Shown piece after piece: positions 48,541 through 57,981 of a stretch of DNA of 64,000 nt; the stretch's first letter is position 1, and every line of letters begins with the position of its first letter. The notes under the pieces are model-generated. The model made no database searches. It saw nothing but the letters and a program-made list of their open reading frames with translations, and was not told the DNA's origin. This DNA is from Pararobbsia alpina (GTDB lineage: Bacteria > Pseudomonadota > Gammaproteobacteria > Burkholderiales > Burkholderiaceae): assembly GCF_902859895.1 (NCBI RefSeq), contig NZ_CADIKM010000009.1:1-64000 (forward strand), in the 5' to 3' direction. Position numbers and translations under genes: made by a program.

Positions 48541-49242
48541 ATGGAACGACCCCACGACAACGTCAAACGCCGAATCGCGATCGTCGGACGCCTCGGCGTG
48601 TACCCGATGATGCGCCTTTCCTTGCCTGGCCGCCGCCTCCTGGCATATCTGGCGCTTCGCAGGCAACCCGCTGTACGCGGGTTGGCTTCGGCCCAACTTT
48701 GGCCAAGTGTGCCGGACGACGTAGGACGCGCGAACCTTCGCCGTGCGTTATGGCACGTGCCGCGCGGCTGGGTGACGACGATTGGCGACGAGCTGATGCT
48801 CGATGCGGAATGCGACCTGGAAGAGGCGCACCGTAGCGCGGCGCGTGCGCTGGCCGGTGAGCCCCTGTCGCTCGATGAGATCGCGCTCCTGTCCGATGAC
48901 ATCCTTCCCGGATGGTACGAGGAATGGGTACTGCCGGTGCAAGACGCGTTCCACATGCTGCGTGCGCATGCGCTGGAGGCGGCCTGCCGCACGATGGCAT
49001 CATCGGGCCAGTACGGCCTGGCCGTACAGGCGGGCACTGCCGCCGTCGCCACCGAACCGCTGCGCGAATCCGCGGCCGAAGCGCTGATCGACGCGCATCT
49101 CGCGCAGCGCAACCGCTACCAGGCGATGCAGTGCTATCACATGCTCGCGCAACGACTCGCTCATGAGTTGGGTGTCGAGCCAGATCCCGCGCTGGCTGCG
49201 CGTGTCGTCGGAATCGACCACGCCAAACGGCGCTCGAGTTGA
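48541..49242 (+). CDS. BTAD/SARP-like transcriptional regulator heading the cassette
   Basis: A 233-residue protein. The N-terminal half resembles an OmpR-type winged helix with LSLPGRRLLAYLALRRQPAV and SAQLWPSVPDDVGRANLRRA. The second half is a bacterial transcriptional activator domain of TPR-like helices (DDILPGWYEEWVLPVQDAFH, RESAAEALIDAHLAQRNRYQ, LAHELGVEPDPALA). SARP-type regulators activate adjoining clusters. The genes that follow on the same strand, through 58899, are the probable targets. Ribosome site weak. Confidence 0.82.
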   Translation: MERPHDNVKRRIAIVGRLGVYPMMRLSLPGRRLLAYLALRRQPAVRGLASAQLWPSVPDDVGRANLRRALWHVPRGWVTTIGDELMLDAECDLEEAHRSAARALAGEPLSLDEIALLSDDILPGWYEEWVLPVQDAFHMLRAHALEAACRTMASSGQYGLAVQAGTAAVATEPLRESAAEALIDAHLAQRNRYQAMQCYHMLAQRLAHELGVEPDPALAARVVGIDHAKRRSS

Positions 49243-49457
49243 CCACACTCATTTTTTCACCGCGCCCGCGTCGGCGCGGCATCGGCTCGCGCGTGGACGC
49301 AATACGGACGCATGCGCGACGCTGGGCGGTCAGACCCGCCTCGCCCCGGCAACGAAGCCTCTACCCGGCAGGGATGCCGGCGCGACGCTACGGCCTACGT
49401 CCGCGGACGGCGCACATGGTGTACTTCCACCATGAACCACCGACGCGGAGTCGTGAC

Positions 49458-51881
49458 ATGACGATCGTCCAGGAAGCGTACGAACGCGAATGGAGCGTTC
49501 GGTCCGACCAGAACCCCTTTGCCGAGGCGATGCCCGAAGCCGAGGCCCCATCGGCCACGGCCGATCGCGTCGCCTCCTTCAGCGAGAGTTCCACTCCATT
49601 CGCCGAAACCACAGGCGGCATGCTTTCCGAAACCGAATCCGATCGCCTGCTCGCGCAGGCATTCGCCGAGTTGCGCGACGAAGCGTTCGACGAAGCGATC
49701 GCCTTCCTCACGGAAGAGACTGAACAGGCTGTCGCCGACCGCTTCACCGACGAATCGCCATCCTCGAGCGCCGAACGCGAGCGCTACGCCGAAGCCCAGC
49801 TGTCATCCGTAAGATTCGAAGCACAGCAATACCTGGAATCGCTCGAAGCCGGCCTCGGCGGCAAGGACATCGAGTCGCTGACCGATGAGCAGCTCGACGA
49901 GGTGCTCGATCGCCTCGACCCGCAATCGGGTGAACTGACACCAGCCGGCGAGGAATTCATAGGATCGCTCGTGCGCAAGGCGAAGAAGGTGGTCAAGTTC
50001 GTCGCCAAGACCGCAAAGAACGTCGGCAAAGCCGTGGGCAAGGTCGCCAGCGCCGTGCTCGGGCCGATCCTCAAGAAACTGCGTGGGCTGATCAATCCAT
50101 TGCTGAAGCGTGTGCTGTCGATCGCGATCGGCAGGCTCCCCGCACCCTTGCAGCCGGCTGCCAGGGCGCTGGCGGCACGCATCACATCGGAAGCGTCGGA
50201 AGACGAGGGCTACCTCTACGAAGGCATGCTGTACGAAGGTGCTCTCTCGCCGACCAATCTGACCGATGTCGAAACGTTGGCCGAATCCTTCGACGCGGCT
50301 CTCGCCGAAGCGATGACCGACGATACCGCGGGCGAATTCGTCGGCGAGTCGTACGAGGAGCGCGACGGCGAGTCGGGCGCGGACGGTCGTGAACTCGAGC
50401 GCCTGGCCGAGGCACGCGGCGTGCTGATCGATCGCCTTCGTACCGCGGGCGATGAAGAAGACCCGGCGCCCGCAATCGAGCAATTCGTACCGGCCCTGCT
50501 CGGCACGCTACGCATTGGCATCAATCTGGTCGGGCGTCCCAAGGTCGTCCACTTTCTCGCCGGCTACCTCGGGCAGCAGATCAAGCGCTGGGTCGGCCCC
50601 AACCTGTCGGGCCCGTTGTCGAACGCCATCGTCGACACCGGCTTGCGCCTGATCGCGCTGGAGGCTGAAAAAGACGCCACGGAGACGCGCACCGACGAGG
50701 CCGCGCCGATTGCGCTGGCAAGCGTCGTCGAAGACACCGTGCGACGCCTGGCCGAGAACGAGAACTACATACTGGAGAACGAGGACCTGATGCAGCTCGC
50801 CGCGGCGAATGCGTTCGGCGAGGCGGTGGCGAGCCATTTCCCACAGCGCTTCGTACGCCCTGCCCTTCGCCAGGCCCCCTCGATCGGTGGCACCTTCATC
50901 GCGCATCGCCCGCGCAGCGTACGCACGTACCGCAAGTACAGCCGAACGCCCGAAGTGGAACTCACCGCGCAGATCGCCGACGCGCTGCCGACGTTCGGCG
51001 GCAGCACCGTAGGTGCGGTGCTTCGCGCCGCCGGCGCAACCTTCCCGATCCGCGCGCGCATGCACATCTATCAAGCCGCCGTCGGCACTACGCTGCCGCG
51101 CATGATCAGGGTGGATCGCGCCAATGGCGGTGGACGCGTTCGTGCCGCATCGTCGCAGGTGCATCCGTTGACGCCGCAAGCCGCCGGCCTGCTGCTGCGC
51201 GAGCCGAAATTGGGCGTCGCGATCGCGCCGGCCTACCTGCGTTCGCGCAACCGCATCGCGGTCGGTCAGCGCTTCTACCTGTTCGAACCCATCGGCGCGG
51301 CGGGCGCGCTGGCGCTGTCCGGCGCCACTAATGCGGTGGCTGCACGACTGACTCCGAGCCGTGCCTGGACGGTGGTCAACCTGCGACGCTCCAAGATCAC
51401 GGTCGGGTTGTATCTGTCCGAGGCCGATGCGCAGGCCGCCGCCGAAGGCATACGCCAGGGCCGCGGCAGTACCGCGCTGCTGCAGGCGCTGACGAGCGTG
51501 TACAAGGCAGCTGCGCAACCGACCGCCGCGGCACCCAACGGCCACCTCCGCATCGTGCGCGAAGACAGCGAGGACCATGAGGAGTTCGCTCCCGCCAGTC
51601 CTGCGCTGCCGCCCGCTACAACCGCAGTGCTGCGCCGGCAACTCGATGCCTGGGTGCTGCCTGCCCTCGCCGCCTGGGCGCGCGACAACGGCGAAGCGTT
51701 CGCGCGTGCCGCCGCGCATCCGGATCCGGGCGTTACCGTGCGCATCCGGCTGACATCGGTGCCCGGACTGGACGCAATCGCAGTAAGCACGGGCGGCACG
51801 AGCGCGGCGGCCGCGAAGAACGCATTGCGCGGCACGCCAACGATTTCGATCAGCGTAACGTCGGGCAGGCTCCGGAAATGA
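49458..51881 (+). CDS. Large acidic protein with a lysine-rich amphipathic core, unknown function
   Basis: An 807-residue protein from MTIVQEAYEREWSVRSDQNP; GGAG 6-7 bases upstream supports ATG 49458 over the longer frame at 49239. Residues 1-165 are acidic and probably disordered, with NPFAE (19-23) and TPFAE (46-50). Residues about 171-240 are strongly basic and amphipathic (VRKAKKVVKFVAKTAKNVGK, then LKKLRGLINPLLKRVL), like membrane-active helices. Another acidic stretch follows (244-330), then a folded C-terminal half. No signal peptide. The stop overlaps the next gene by four bases. No family recognised; the tag-plus-cationic layout suggests an exported or injected effector or a structural partner. 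Confidence 0.75.
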   Translation: MTIVQEAYEREWSVRSDQNPFAEAMPEAEAPSATADRVASFSESSTPFAETTGGMLSETESDRLLAQAFAELRDEAFDEAIAFLTEETEQAVADRFTDESPSSSAERERYAEAQLSSVRFEAQQYLESLEAGLGGKDIESLTDEQLDEVLDRLDPQSGELTPAGEEFIGSLVRKAKKVVKFVAKTAKNVGKAVGKVASAVLGPILKKLRGLINPLLKRVLSIAIGRLPAPLQPAARALAARITSEASEDEGYLYEGMLYEGALSPTNLTDVETLAESFDAALAEAMTDDTAGEFVGESYEERDGESGADGRELERLAEARGVLIDRLRTAGDEEDPAPAIEQFVPALLGTLRIGINLVGRPKVVHFLAGYLGQQIKRWVGPNLSGPLSNAIVDTGLRLIALEAEKDATETRTDEAAPIALASVVEDTVRRLAENENYILENEDLMQLAAANAFGEAVASHFPQRFVRPALRQAPSIGGTFIAHRPRSVRTYRKYSRTPEVELTAQIADALPTFGGSTVGAVLRAAGATFPIRARMHIYQAAVGTTLPRMIRVDRANGGGRVRAASSQVHPLTPQAAGLLLREPKLGVAIAPAYLRSRNRIAVGQRFYLFEPIGAAGALALSGATNAVAARLTPSRAWTVVNLRRSKITVGLYLSEADAQAAAEGIRQGRGSTALLQALTSVYKAAAQPTAAAPNGHLRIVREDSEDHEEFAPASPALPPATTAVLRRQLDAWVLPALAAWARDNGEAFARAAAHPDPGVTVRIRLTSVPGLDAIAVSTGGTSAAAAKNALRGTPTISISVTSGRLRK

Positions 51882-53143
51882 ACCAGGTCGCGTCACTCGA
51901 CCATGCCCTCGTCGTCGCCGACCTCGAGCGACAGGTCGCGCATTGGCTGGCCGCCTCGCGCACATTCCGCGATGCCGAGGAGTTCGCCTCGCTGGCGGCG
52001 TGGAAGTCGGTCGAACGCGAGACAGGCACACCGCTGCGCAAGCAGTTGCACGCCGCCGTCGAGGAATTGATCGCGCTTGGCGATGCCACCGTGGCACTGA
52101 TCGTGAAGGCGCGCCAGGATCCTGCGCTGGTTGAGCAGGCCGCGACCGCAGTGCAGCGCTTCCGTCGTCGCTACGGGCAGGTCGATACGACCCTGGACTT
52201 CCTGGGCGACGCGGTCAATTCGCGTACCAGCCCGCTGCTGTGCGCAGCGCTGACGACGCTGGACCAACTGGCCGTGGCGAGCATGGCACCGGTCCTGCGG
52301 CGCGCGAACAAGCCGGTGCCGCGCGTGCTGGTGTATCAGGACAAAGGCACGGGCGCATCGATCCTGCGCGCAGGTGTGCGCCTGTGGGCACCCGGCACGA
52401 TCATGCCCGTCGCCGCAATCAAGATCGTGCGCCACAACCTGTACCGGCCGACCTCGCTCTTCCACGAGACCGGACACCAGGTTGCGCACCTCACCGGGTG
52501 GGTTCCCTCGGTGCGCGCCGCTCTCGGGCGTGCCCTCGCCGACGACAGGCAACTGCAGGGGATGTGGACGCCGTGGGCCTCGGAGATCGCGGCTGACGTC
52601 TATGCCTTCCTCCTCACCGGCTATGCCTCGGTCGCCGCGCTCTACGACGTGGTAGGCGATGCGGAGACGATCCTGCGCTGGCCGATCGGCGACCCGCATC
52701 CGATCGGCTGGCTGCGAACGGCGCTGGGTTGCGCGTTCTCGACGCAATGCTTCGGTCCCAGCGGGCCGTGGGTGCAACTGCAGCGCGCGATGGAAGCACG
52801 CCATACGTTGTCGTCCGCCGACGAGAGCGTGCAACCGCTGCTCGTGCGCTCGCTGGCCGCGATGCCGCGCATAGCCGCCGCGTGCCTGTCCGCGCCCGTG
52901 CCCGCACTGCAGAACCGGCCGATAACCGACGCCCTAGATCCGCAACGCGTGTCGCCGAAGGCGCTTGCCGTGCTCGAGACTAGTGCTGCCGCGGCACTGT
53001 GGACCTCACCGCACTGGCGCCTGACCGAGGGCATCCGGATCGTCGCGCTGGCGGGCCTTCGCGAAGCCGAACATCCCGAAACCGCCTCGCACTGGATCGA
53101 TCGGGCGAGAACGTGGTTGACTACCGAAGTCAAAGCAGCCTGA
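51878..53143 (+). CDS. Putative zinc metalloprotein with HETGH motif
   Basis: A 421-residue protein. A zincin-like active site reads HETGH at 196-200 (TSLFHETGHQVAHLTGW), and a possible third ligand is Glu236 in WASEIAADVYAF, the spacing of a gluzincin. The N-terminal 140 residues are helical. No signal peptide. It is translationally coupled to the previous gene. Likely a protease that processes or activates cassette products, or cleaves a target; the family is not recognised. Confidence 0.7.
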   Translation: MNQVASLDHALVVADLERQVAHWLAASRTFRDAEEFASLAAWKSVERETGTPLRKQLHAAVEELIALGDATVALIVKARQDPALVEQAATAVQRFRRRYGQVDTTLDFLGDAVNSRTSPLLCAALTTLDQLAVASMAPVLRRANKPVPRVLVYQDKGTGASILRAGVRLWAPGTIMPVAAIKIVRHNLYRPTSLFHETGHQVAHLTGWVPSVRAALGRALADDRQLQGMWTPWASEIAADVYAFLLTGYASVAALYDVVGDAETILRWPIGDPHPIGWLRTALGCAFSTQCFGPSGPWVQLQRAMEARHTLSSADESVQPLLVRSLAAMPRIAAACLSAPVPALQNRPITDALDPQRVSPKALAVLETSAAAALWTSPHWRLTEGIRIVALAGLREAEHPETASHWIDRARTWLTTEVKAA

Positions 53144-53161
53144 TAGAAGAGGGCAATCACC

Positions 53162-53497
53162 ATGGCAATCGATACACAGTCAGGCTCGAGCAGCGCAGCG
53201 CTCGAAGCGCGCATCGCGGTACTGGAGGAGCTGTTCGTTCGCCTTGCACAAGCTGGTGCGACGGAAAGCATCCTCGACAACGGATTCAAGACCATCGCCG
53301 AACGCCTGGAAACCATCGCCCAGCAGATGATGCCCTTGCGTGCACTCGGCCCCGAAGAGCCAACACTGACGGAGGATCAGGACCTCCGTGTGCGGAATCT
53401 CACGGCTGCGTTGGTATCGCCCGACTGGAAGGCAAAGCCGAGTCCGCGTGAACAAGACAGTGCCGCCAGCGTCCAGCAAATGAGGAGTGAGTCATGA
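53162..53497 (+). CDS. Small helical protein of the cassette
   Basis: A 111-residue protein with a helical, heptad-like middle (ALEARIAVLEELFVRLAQAG, then IAERLETIAQQMMPL) and a disordered charged tail. No motif is recognised. It lies 18 bases after the metalloprotein gene and overlaps the next start by four bases, so it is part of the operon. A coiled-coil adaptor or chaperone is plausible. Confidence 0.6.
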   Translation: MAIDTQSGSSSAALEARIAVLEELFVRLAQAGATESILDNGFKTIAERLETIAQQMMPLRALGPEEPTLTEDQDLRVRNLTAALVSPDWKAKPSPREQDSAASVQQMRSES

Positions 53498-54639
53498 TCC
53501 GCCAACTCGTCAAGGGCATCTTCACCCTGGGGCTTCCTGCTGCACCGTCGTACCCGGTCGTTCCGACAGGCGATCTGGACAAAGCAACAGAGGCCATCCT
53601 GATCGCCGATCCGCTCGATTTGACGCTCTACATCGAGCAGTTCTGGGACTCCTACAGCCCTTCGGCCGGGCCGGCGCGCCGAAATCTGTGGGCGTCGGGT
53701 CGATTCTCCACGATCAACCCGCCTGCGCCCATCGCCCTGCCCAATCCCCCAGGTGACCCGGGTGTCCCGAGCTGGGACCACCTGGCCTACAGCTATGTGC
53801 TCGAGAACACGCGGGCAAGCCAGATCCTGCGTCGCGTGGTCCGCGAGTATCGTTCAGGCGAAGGCCTGGGCGTTCCTTCGCCCCAAACACGGCGATGGCT
53901 TGAATCTACAGAGGCGCTGCTGCATGGTGCGGGAAACCTGATCGCGCCCTGGCTCTCCACCAGCGCCGCCCGTCAGGACGCGGAGGGCGTCCGCCGCAAT
54001 GCATACTGGCGTCTGCTCGGCATGGATCTGGCCTTCGGCACCGAGGACAATCGCCCAGCCGATTACGTCAAGGCGAGCGCAGCAAATACGGACTTCATCA
54101 GGTTGTTCGAAGAACTTCTGTACGAGTTGTGGCGTGCGATCTCCAACATCAAGAACCTCGTCGCCGGCAACGAAACCGACCAGGACCGCATCTTCCGCAT
54201 TGCCCAGGAACTCCAGTTTGTACTGAGATCCCGCCGCCTTGGCGAAATGCTCGATCGCGAAGAACTGGCGGCTGCCACCGTTCTGGGCTGGATCGAGCTC
54301 ACCCTGAGCAACGACAACTTCGTCGTAACCGACCTCAAGGCGCAATCCACTTCATCGGCCAATCGCTTGAGACTGATCGGCAATCGGGTCGGGCTGCAAG
54401 CGCACAGCAAGTCCGCCGCGCTGCTGTCCATGAGCGAGCACATCTCGATCCTGCTCAGGACAATCGAATCCGCGGTGATCACCGAGGCCACCGTCGCGAT
54501 GCTGTATCAACCCGGCTTGGCCATCGGCGAGGCCACGCGTCGTGTCATCACCGAGTGGTCTGCTGCGACCGGCAGGGACCTGAAGGCGCGCGCCAAACCC
54601 GTCGAAATGAGCCGACCCCGGCTCGTCAGCGTGCAATGA
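53494..54639 (+). CDS. Unrecognised 381-residue cassette protein
   Basis: Mostly alpha-helical after about residue 95 (WDHLAYSYVLENTRASQILR and FIRLFEELLYELWRAISNIK are examples), with a Pro-rich N-terminal region (about 15-85). No signal peptide, no membrane helix and no catalytic motif stand out. Its position between a small helical protein and the tri-enzyme effector-like gene suggests a structural or chaperone role. Coupled by ATGA overlap upstream; 26 bases to the next gene. Confidence 0.65.
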   Translation: MIRQLVKGIFTLGLPAAPSYPVVPTGDLDKATEAILIADPLDLTLYIEQFWDSYSPSAGPARRNLWASGRFSTINPPAPIALPNPPGDPGVPSWDHLAYSYVLENTRASQILRRVVREYRSGEGLGVPSPQTRRWLESTEALLHGAGNLIAPWLSTSAARQDAEGVRRNAYWRLLGMDLAFGTEDNRPADYVKASAANTDFIRLFEELLYELWRAISNIKNLVAGNETDQDRIFRIAQELQFVLRSRRLGEMLDREELAAATVLGWIELTLSNDNFVVTDLKAQSTSSANRLRLIGNRVGLQAHSKSAALLSMSEHISILLRTIESAVITEATVAMLYQPGLAIGEATRRVITEWSAATGRDLKARAKPVEMSRPRLVSVQ

Positions 54640-54665
54640 CACAACGCCTCTTCTGAGGAAAGACC

Positions 54666-57600
54666 ATGTCCGCCGAAACCCCGACCCATCCGTATGACCC
54701 GCTCGGACTGGATGCTCCGTTTGCGGAAGGCAATGACGAGACGGATCGCTACGAAGCCGGGCCGGCATGGCACGAGCAGGGCGAGTCGCCGTACGCGGAG
54801 GCAACGCAGACCGCCGGTGTTTGGAACGAAGATCTGCAGCGCACCAGCGTTGGCGAAGAGGGCCTGGCCTGGCTCGACGTGGAGGCGGAGAGCGACGGCG
54901 CGGAGACGTCCGCCGAAGACCTCGCGCTGGACGGCGAGAAATTGGATGAACGCGAATACGAGCACGCTCGCGAATGGCAGCGCGACGCAACGGCAAGCGA
55001 AGCGGAATACCTCGATGACGAGGAGCGCGATGCCAGCGAATCCTCCAGCCAGAACGCGCAGCAGGAGTGGTTCGAGCTCGAAGACGATGCGGGCGGCGCT
55101 GCGCGACCGACGGCGCAGCTGTCTGCACAACAGCGGAAGTGGGTCCTCGCGCTCGACCGCTCCGCACTTGAGCGGCTGCCAGATCCGGCACAACGGACGC
55201 GCTTCCTGCAACAGGACTGGTCCGTCATCGAGTTCCCCGGCAACGTGCCCCGGGGGCAGTCCGCCACCGTCGAGATCAAGCGCAATTGGGCCCTCGCCCG
55301 CGAGCTGTTCGGTGCCATGGCCGGCGTCGTGCCAGAGCGCCGGGTGCCGAAGACGATCCGCTTCCGCGATCGCCCCGTCCGGCCCGTTCCCGGCCAACCC
55401 AGGCAGCAGCTCTTCGGCGAAGCGCGCGACGCGTTCGTCCGGATGCGCGAGGCCGCGCGGCAGGACGGCGTTGAGCTCTTCATCCTGTCGTCGTGGCGCA
55501 GCCGTGCGCGCCAGGCGACGGCGAGCGCGAATCAACCCAACCCCAACGCTGTCGCGCGCAAGGCATCGGCGCACATGTACGGGCTCGCGATCGACCTACG
55601 CATGGGCGTCGCGGGCCTACCGGTCAAGGAGATCAACACGCGGGTCGATCGCGCCACTGCCGCGAAGGCGGGCACTGCCGCGAAGATGGGCAACCTGGTG
55701 CGCATGTACCGCTCGCCGGTCTACAAGTGGATGTCGCTGCGCGCACGCGAGTTCGGCTGGTACCCCTATCGCAACGAACCCTGGCATTGGGAGTACAACC
55801 CACCCGGCCTGAAAGCGCGCTTCGAAGGCGACGCGAGCCACGAGTTCGAACAGGCCGCGGGCACCGACGAGTCGCGGGACACCGAGGCCGCATCGGAGGA
55901 ATACGTCTACGAAGACGCGCTCCATGCCGAAGCGCGATGCCATTGCCAGGACGAAGAAGCGGCCTCGCCGTCGCTGCTGTGCACATTCACGGCGAAGGCG
56001 CTCGGCGTGAAAGTCGCCATCCTATTGACGCAGGCTGCGCGGACGTCGCGCCAGGTCGAGATGCTGGTGTTCGCGCACGGGCTGGATCTTTGCCGCCCGG
56101 TACGCAAGAACCGCCCGGCGACGTTCATTACCGCCCCCCCCTTCCACCTCGGCAACCTGGTCGAAGCGTCGGGCCGTCCCATCGTGCTGCTGGTTCCGTT
56201 CCTGGACTGGGAGCATATGGATGCGAATGGCATGACGTTCGGCAGGAAGTGGCACCGGCTGGCCCAGCCTGCCGTCTTCAACCAGGTCGCAGCCGAAGCG
56301 TTGGAACAGGTTCGGACGATAACGGGTAGCGCCTCTGCGCCGGCATTGCAGCGCTTGATTTTGTCCGGACACTCGCGCGCCTACGGCTTCTTCGACGCTC
56401 TGGCGCACGCGAGCGCTTCCCCCCAGATGCATTCGGGCGCACTGGGTCGCCCGCTACACATCTGGGCGCTGGACACGACCTACTCCGCACCGATTGCCGA
56501 CTGGAACGCATGGCTGCAATCGCGCGACGATCTGCAGGCCACTGTGGTTTACCGCCACGGCACCTACAAGCCCAGGGGCTCGACCGCCGCGCGCGAACTG
56601 ACGACTGGCATTCGCGGCAAGCAGTTCGGTAAGCTGGCAGCGAGCAGCCAGGGACGATTGACGGTGATACCCGTGGCTGCCGGCAAGGTTTCGCATTGCG
56701 CCATACCCAACACGTATTTGCCCGGCCTGCTCGCGGCGCTGCCGGCGTTGACGACGGGCGAACTCGAAGCCGAAGCGGAGAAATTCGGCTACGAAGAGGG
56801 CGAGGATTTGGCCGGACTCGAAGCCGAAGCGGAGGCATTGGCTCCGGGCGACGAGGCGGTCGACGAATGGGCTGAAGGCTTACCCGGCGAAGCCGCAGGC
56901 GCGCCCGCGCGCTTCGATGCGTTCGGCGATGAGCGCGATTCGGAGTGGTCGTCCGAGTCAAGCGAAGAACTCCAATCGCGCAACAACGTTGACGAGGAGC
57001 CCGAACAGCCACTGTCGTTCGAGTACGAGGAGCAGGAAACCAGCTTGGCCGGCAGCGGCCTGACGGTGGCCGAACAGAAGGCCGTGGAGATCACCAGCTT
57101 GTTCGAAACCGGCAAGCGCGGGGGCTTTTACGGACTAAGCGGCAACTTCGACGGACAGGGCCTGTCGTTCGGCCTGGTCAACTGGACGATCGGCACCGGT
57201 AGCCTGCAACCGCTGCTACGCGACTTCGCGAGGGAGCATCCCGCGCACTGGGCGTGGGTCTTCGGTGCCGACGCCTCGAGCTTCCTGCAGTTGATGGCAC
57301 GCAGGAACGAGGACGCGCGCAAAGAGCAACACCGCTTCGCCGTCGAACAGATGAATACCGTCTCGACCGGATCGCACGGCAAGCGCATCTGGACCGTGCG
57401 CCAGCCGTGGGTCGGCTATTTCAGGCGCCTGTCGGAGGATCCCGCCTTCCAGCAGATCCAGGTGCGCTATGTGCGCGACCTGCTGGCGTCCGCAGCGGGC
57501 TACTGCCGCCGCTTCCACTTCACCAGCGAACAGGCGTTCTGCTTCATGTTTGATGCGGTGGCCAGTCATGGGAAGTGGTGGCTTCGGAAGAAGTTCGGTG

Positions 57601-57935
57601 GCGTCGAGAGGCGCAGGGGCCTCGTCAAACAGGCCTTCGAGACGCTGGCCGCGCGATTCGGCGTGGCGCGAGTGCCGGAGAGTGAGGCACTGCTTGCGAT
57701 TGCAGACGTGCTCGCTACCACCTCCGCACAGCGTTGGGCCGACAAGGTGCGCCGCCGCAAGCGCTGGTTCGTCACTGGACAGCATCCGCGCGAACGCGAG
57801 TTCCAGGGATTGAGGCCGCGCGCGAATGTGCCCTACTCCACGTCGGGTGCGACCGCCGGTGAACAAGAGTCCCTGTCGTCGGAACGCGATGCCGGGGAAT
57901 GGGAAGACGTGTTGGTCGACAGCGTGGCAGAGTGA
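54666..57935 (+). CDS. Fusion of M15 carboxypeptidase-like, alpha/beta-hydrolase-like and chitosanase/lysozyme-like domains
   Basis: A 1089-residue protein. Residues 1-150 are acidic and disordered with APFAE (17-21) and SPYAE (41-45). An M15 (VanY/LAS-type) peptidase domain spans about 225-385, with zinc ligands His303 and Asp310 in SAHMYGLAID, and Glu371 and His374 in EPWHWEYNPP. About 440-690 resembles an alpha/beta hydrolase (nucleophile Ser570 in LSGHSRAYG, His677 in KVSHCAI). After another acidic linker (700-795), residues about 798-1050 look like a GH46 chitosanase/muramidase fold with Glu814 in SLFETG and Asp829 in NFDGQGLSFG. No signal peptide. Likely a multi-activity peptidoglycan-degrading effector. 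Confidence 0.75.
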   Translation: MSAETPTHPYDPLGLDAPFAEGNDETDRYEAGPAWHEQGESPYAEATQTAGVWNEDLQRTSVGEEGLAWLDVEAESDGAETSAEDLALDGEKLDEREYEHAREWQRDATASEAEYLDDEERDASESSSQNAQQEWFELEDDAGGAARPTAQLSAQQRKWVLALDRSALERLPDPAQRTRFLQQDWSVIEFPGNVPRGQSATVEIKRNWALARELFGAMAGVVPERRVPKTIRFRDRPVRPVPGQPRQQLFGEARDAFVRMREAARQDGVELFILSSWRSRARQATASANQPNPNAVARKASAHMYGLAIDLRMGVAGLPVKEINTRVDRATAAKAGTAAKMGNLVRMYRSPVYKWMSLRAREFGWYPYRNEPWHWEYNPPGLKARFEGDASHEFEQAAGTDESRDTEAASEEYVYEDALHAEARCHCQDEEAASPSLLCTFTAKALGVKVAILLTQAARTSRQVEMLVFAHGLDLCRPVRKNRPATFITAPPFHLGNLVEASGRPIVLLVPFLDWEHMDANGMTFGRKWHRLAQPAVFNQVAAEALEQVRTITGSASAPALQRLILSGHSRAYGFFDALAHASASPQMHSGALGRPLHIWALDTTYSAPIADWNAWLQSRDDLQATVVYRHGTYKPRGSTAARELTTGIRGKQFGKLAASSQGRLTVIPVAAGKVSHCAIPNTYLPGLLAALPALTTGELEAEAEKFGYEEGEDLAGLEAEAEALAPGDEAVDEWAEGLPGEAAGAPARFDAFGDERDSEWSSESSEELQSRNNVDEEPEQPLSFEYEEQETSLAGSGLTVAEQKAVEITSLFETGKRGGFYGLSGNFDGQGLSFGLVNWTIGTGSLQPLLRDFAREHPAHWAWVFGADASSFLQLMARRNEDARKEQHRFAVEQMNTVSTGSHGKRIWTVRQPWVGYFRRLSEDPAFQQIQVRYVRDLLASAAGYCRRFHFTSEQAFCFMFDAVASHGKWWLRKKFGGVERRRGLVKQAFETLAARFGVARVPESEALLAIADVLATTSAQRWADKVRRRKRWFVTGQHPREREFQGLRPRANVPYSTSGATAGEQESLSSERDAGEWEDVLVDSVAE

Positions 57936-57981
57936 AGGGGACGTCGGAGTAGGCGATGTCTAGCTTCATGCAGACGGGAAT

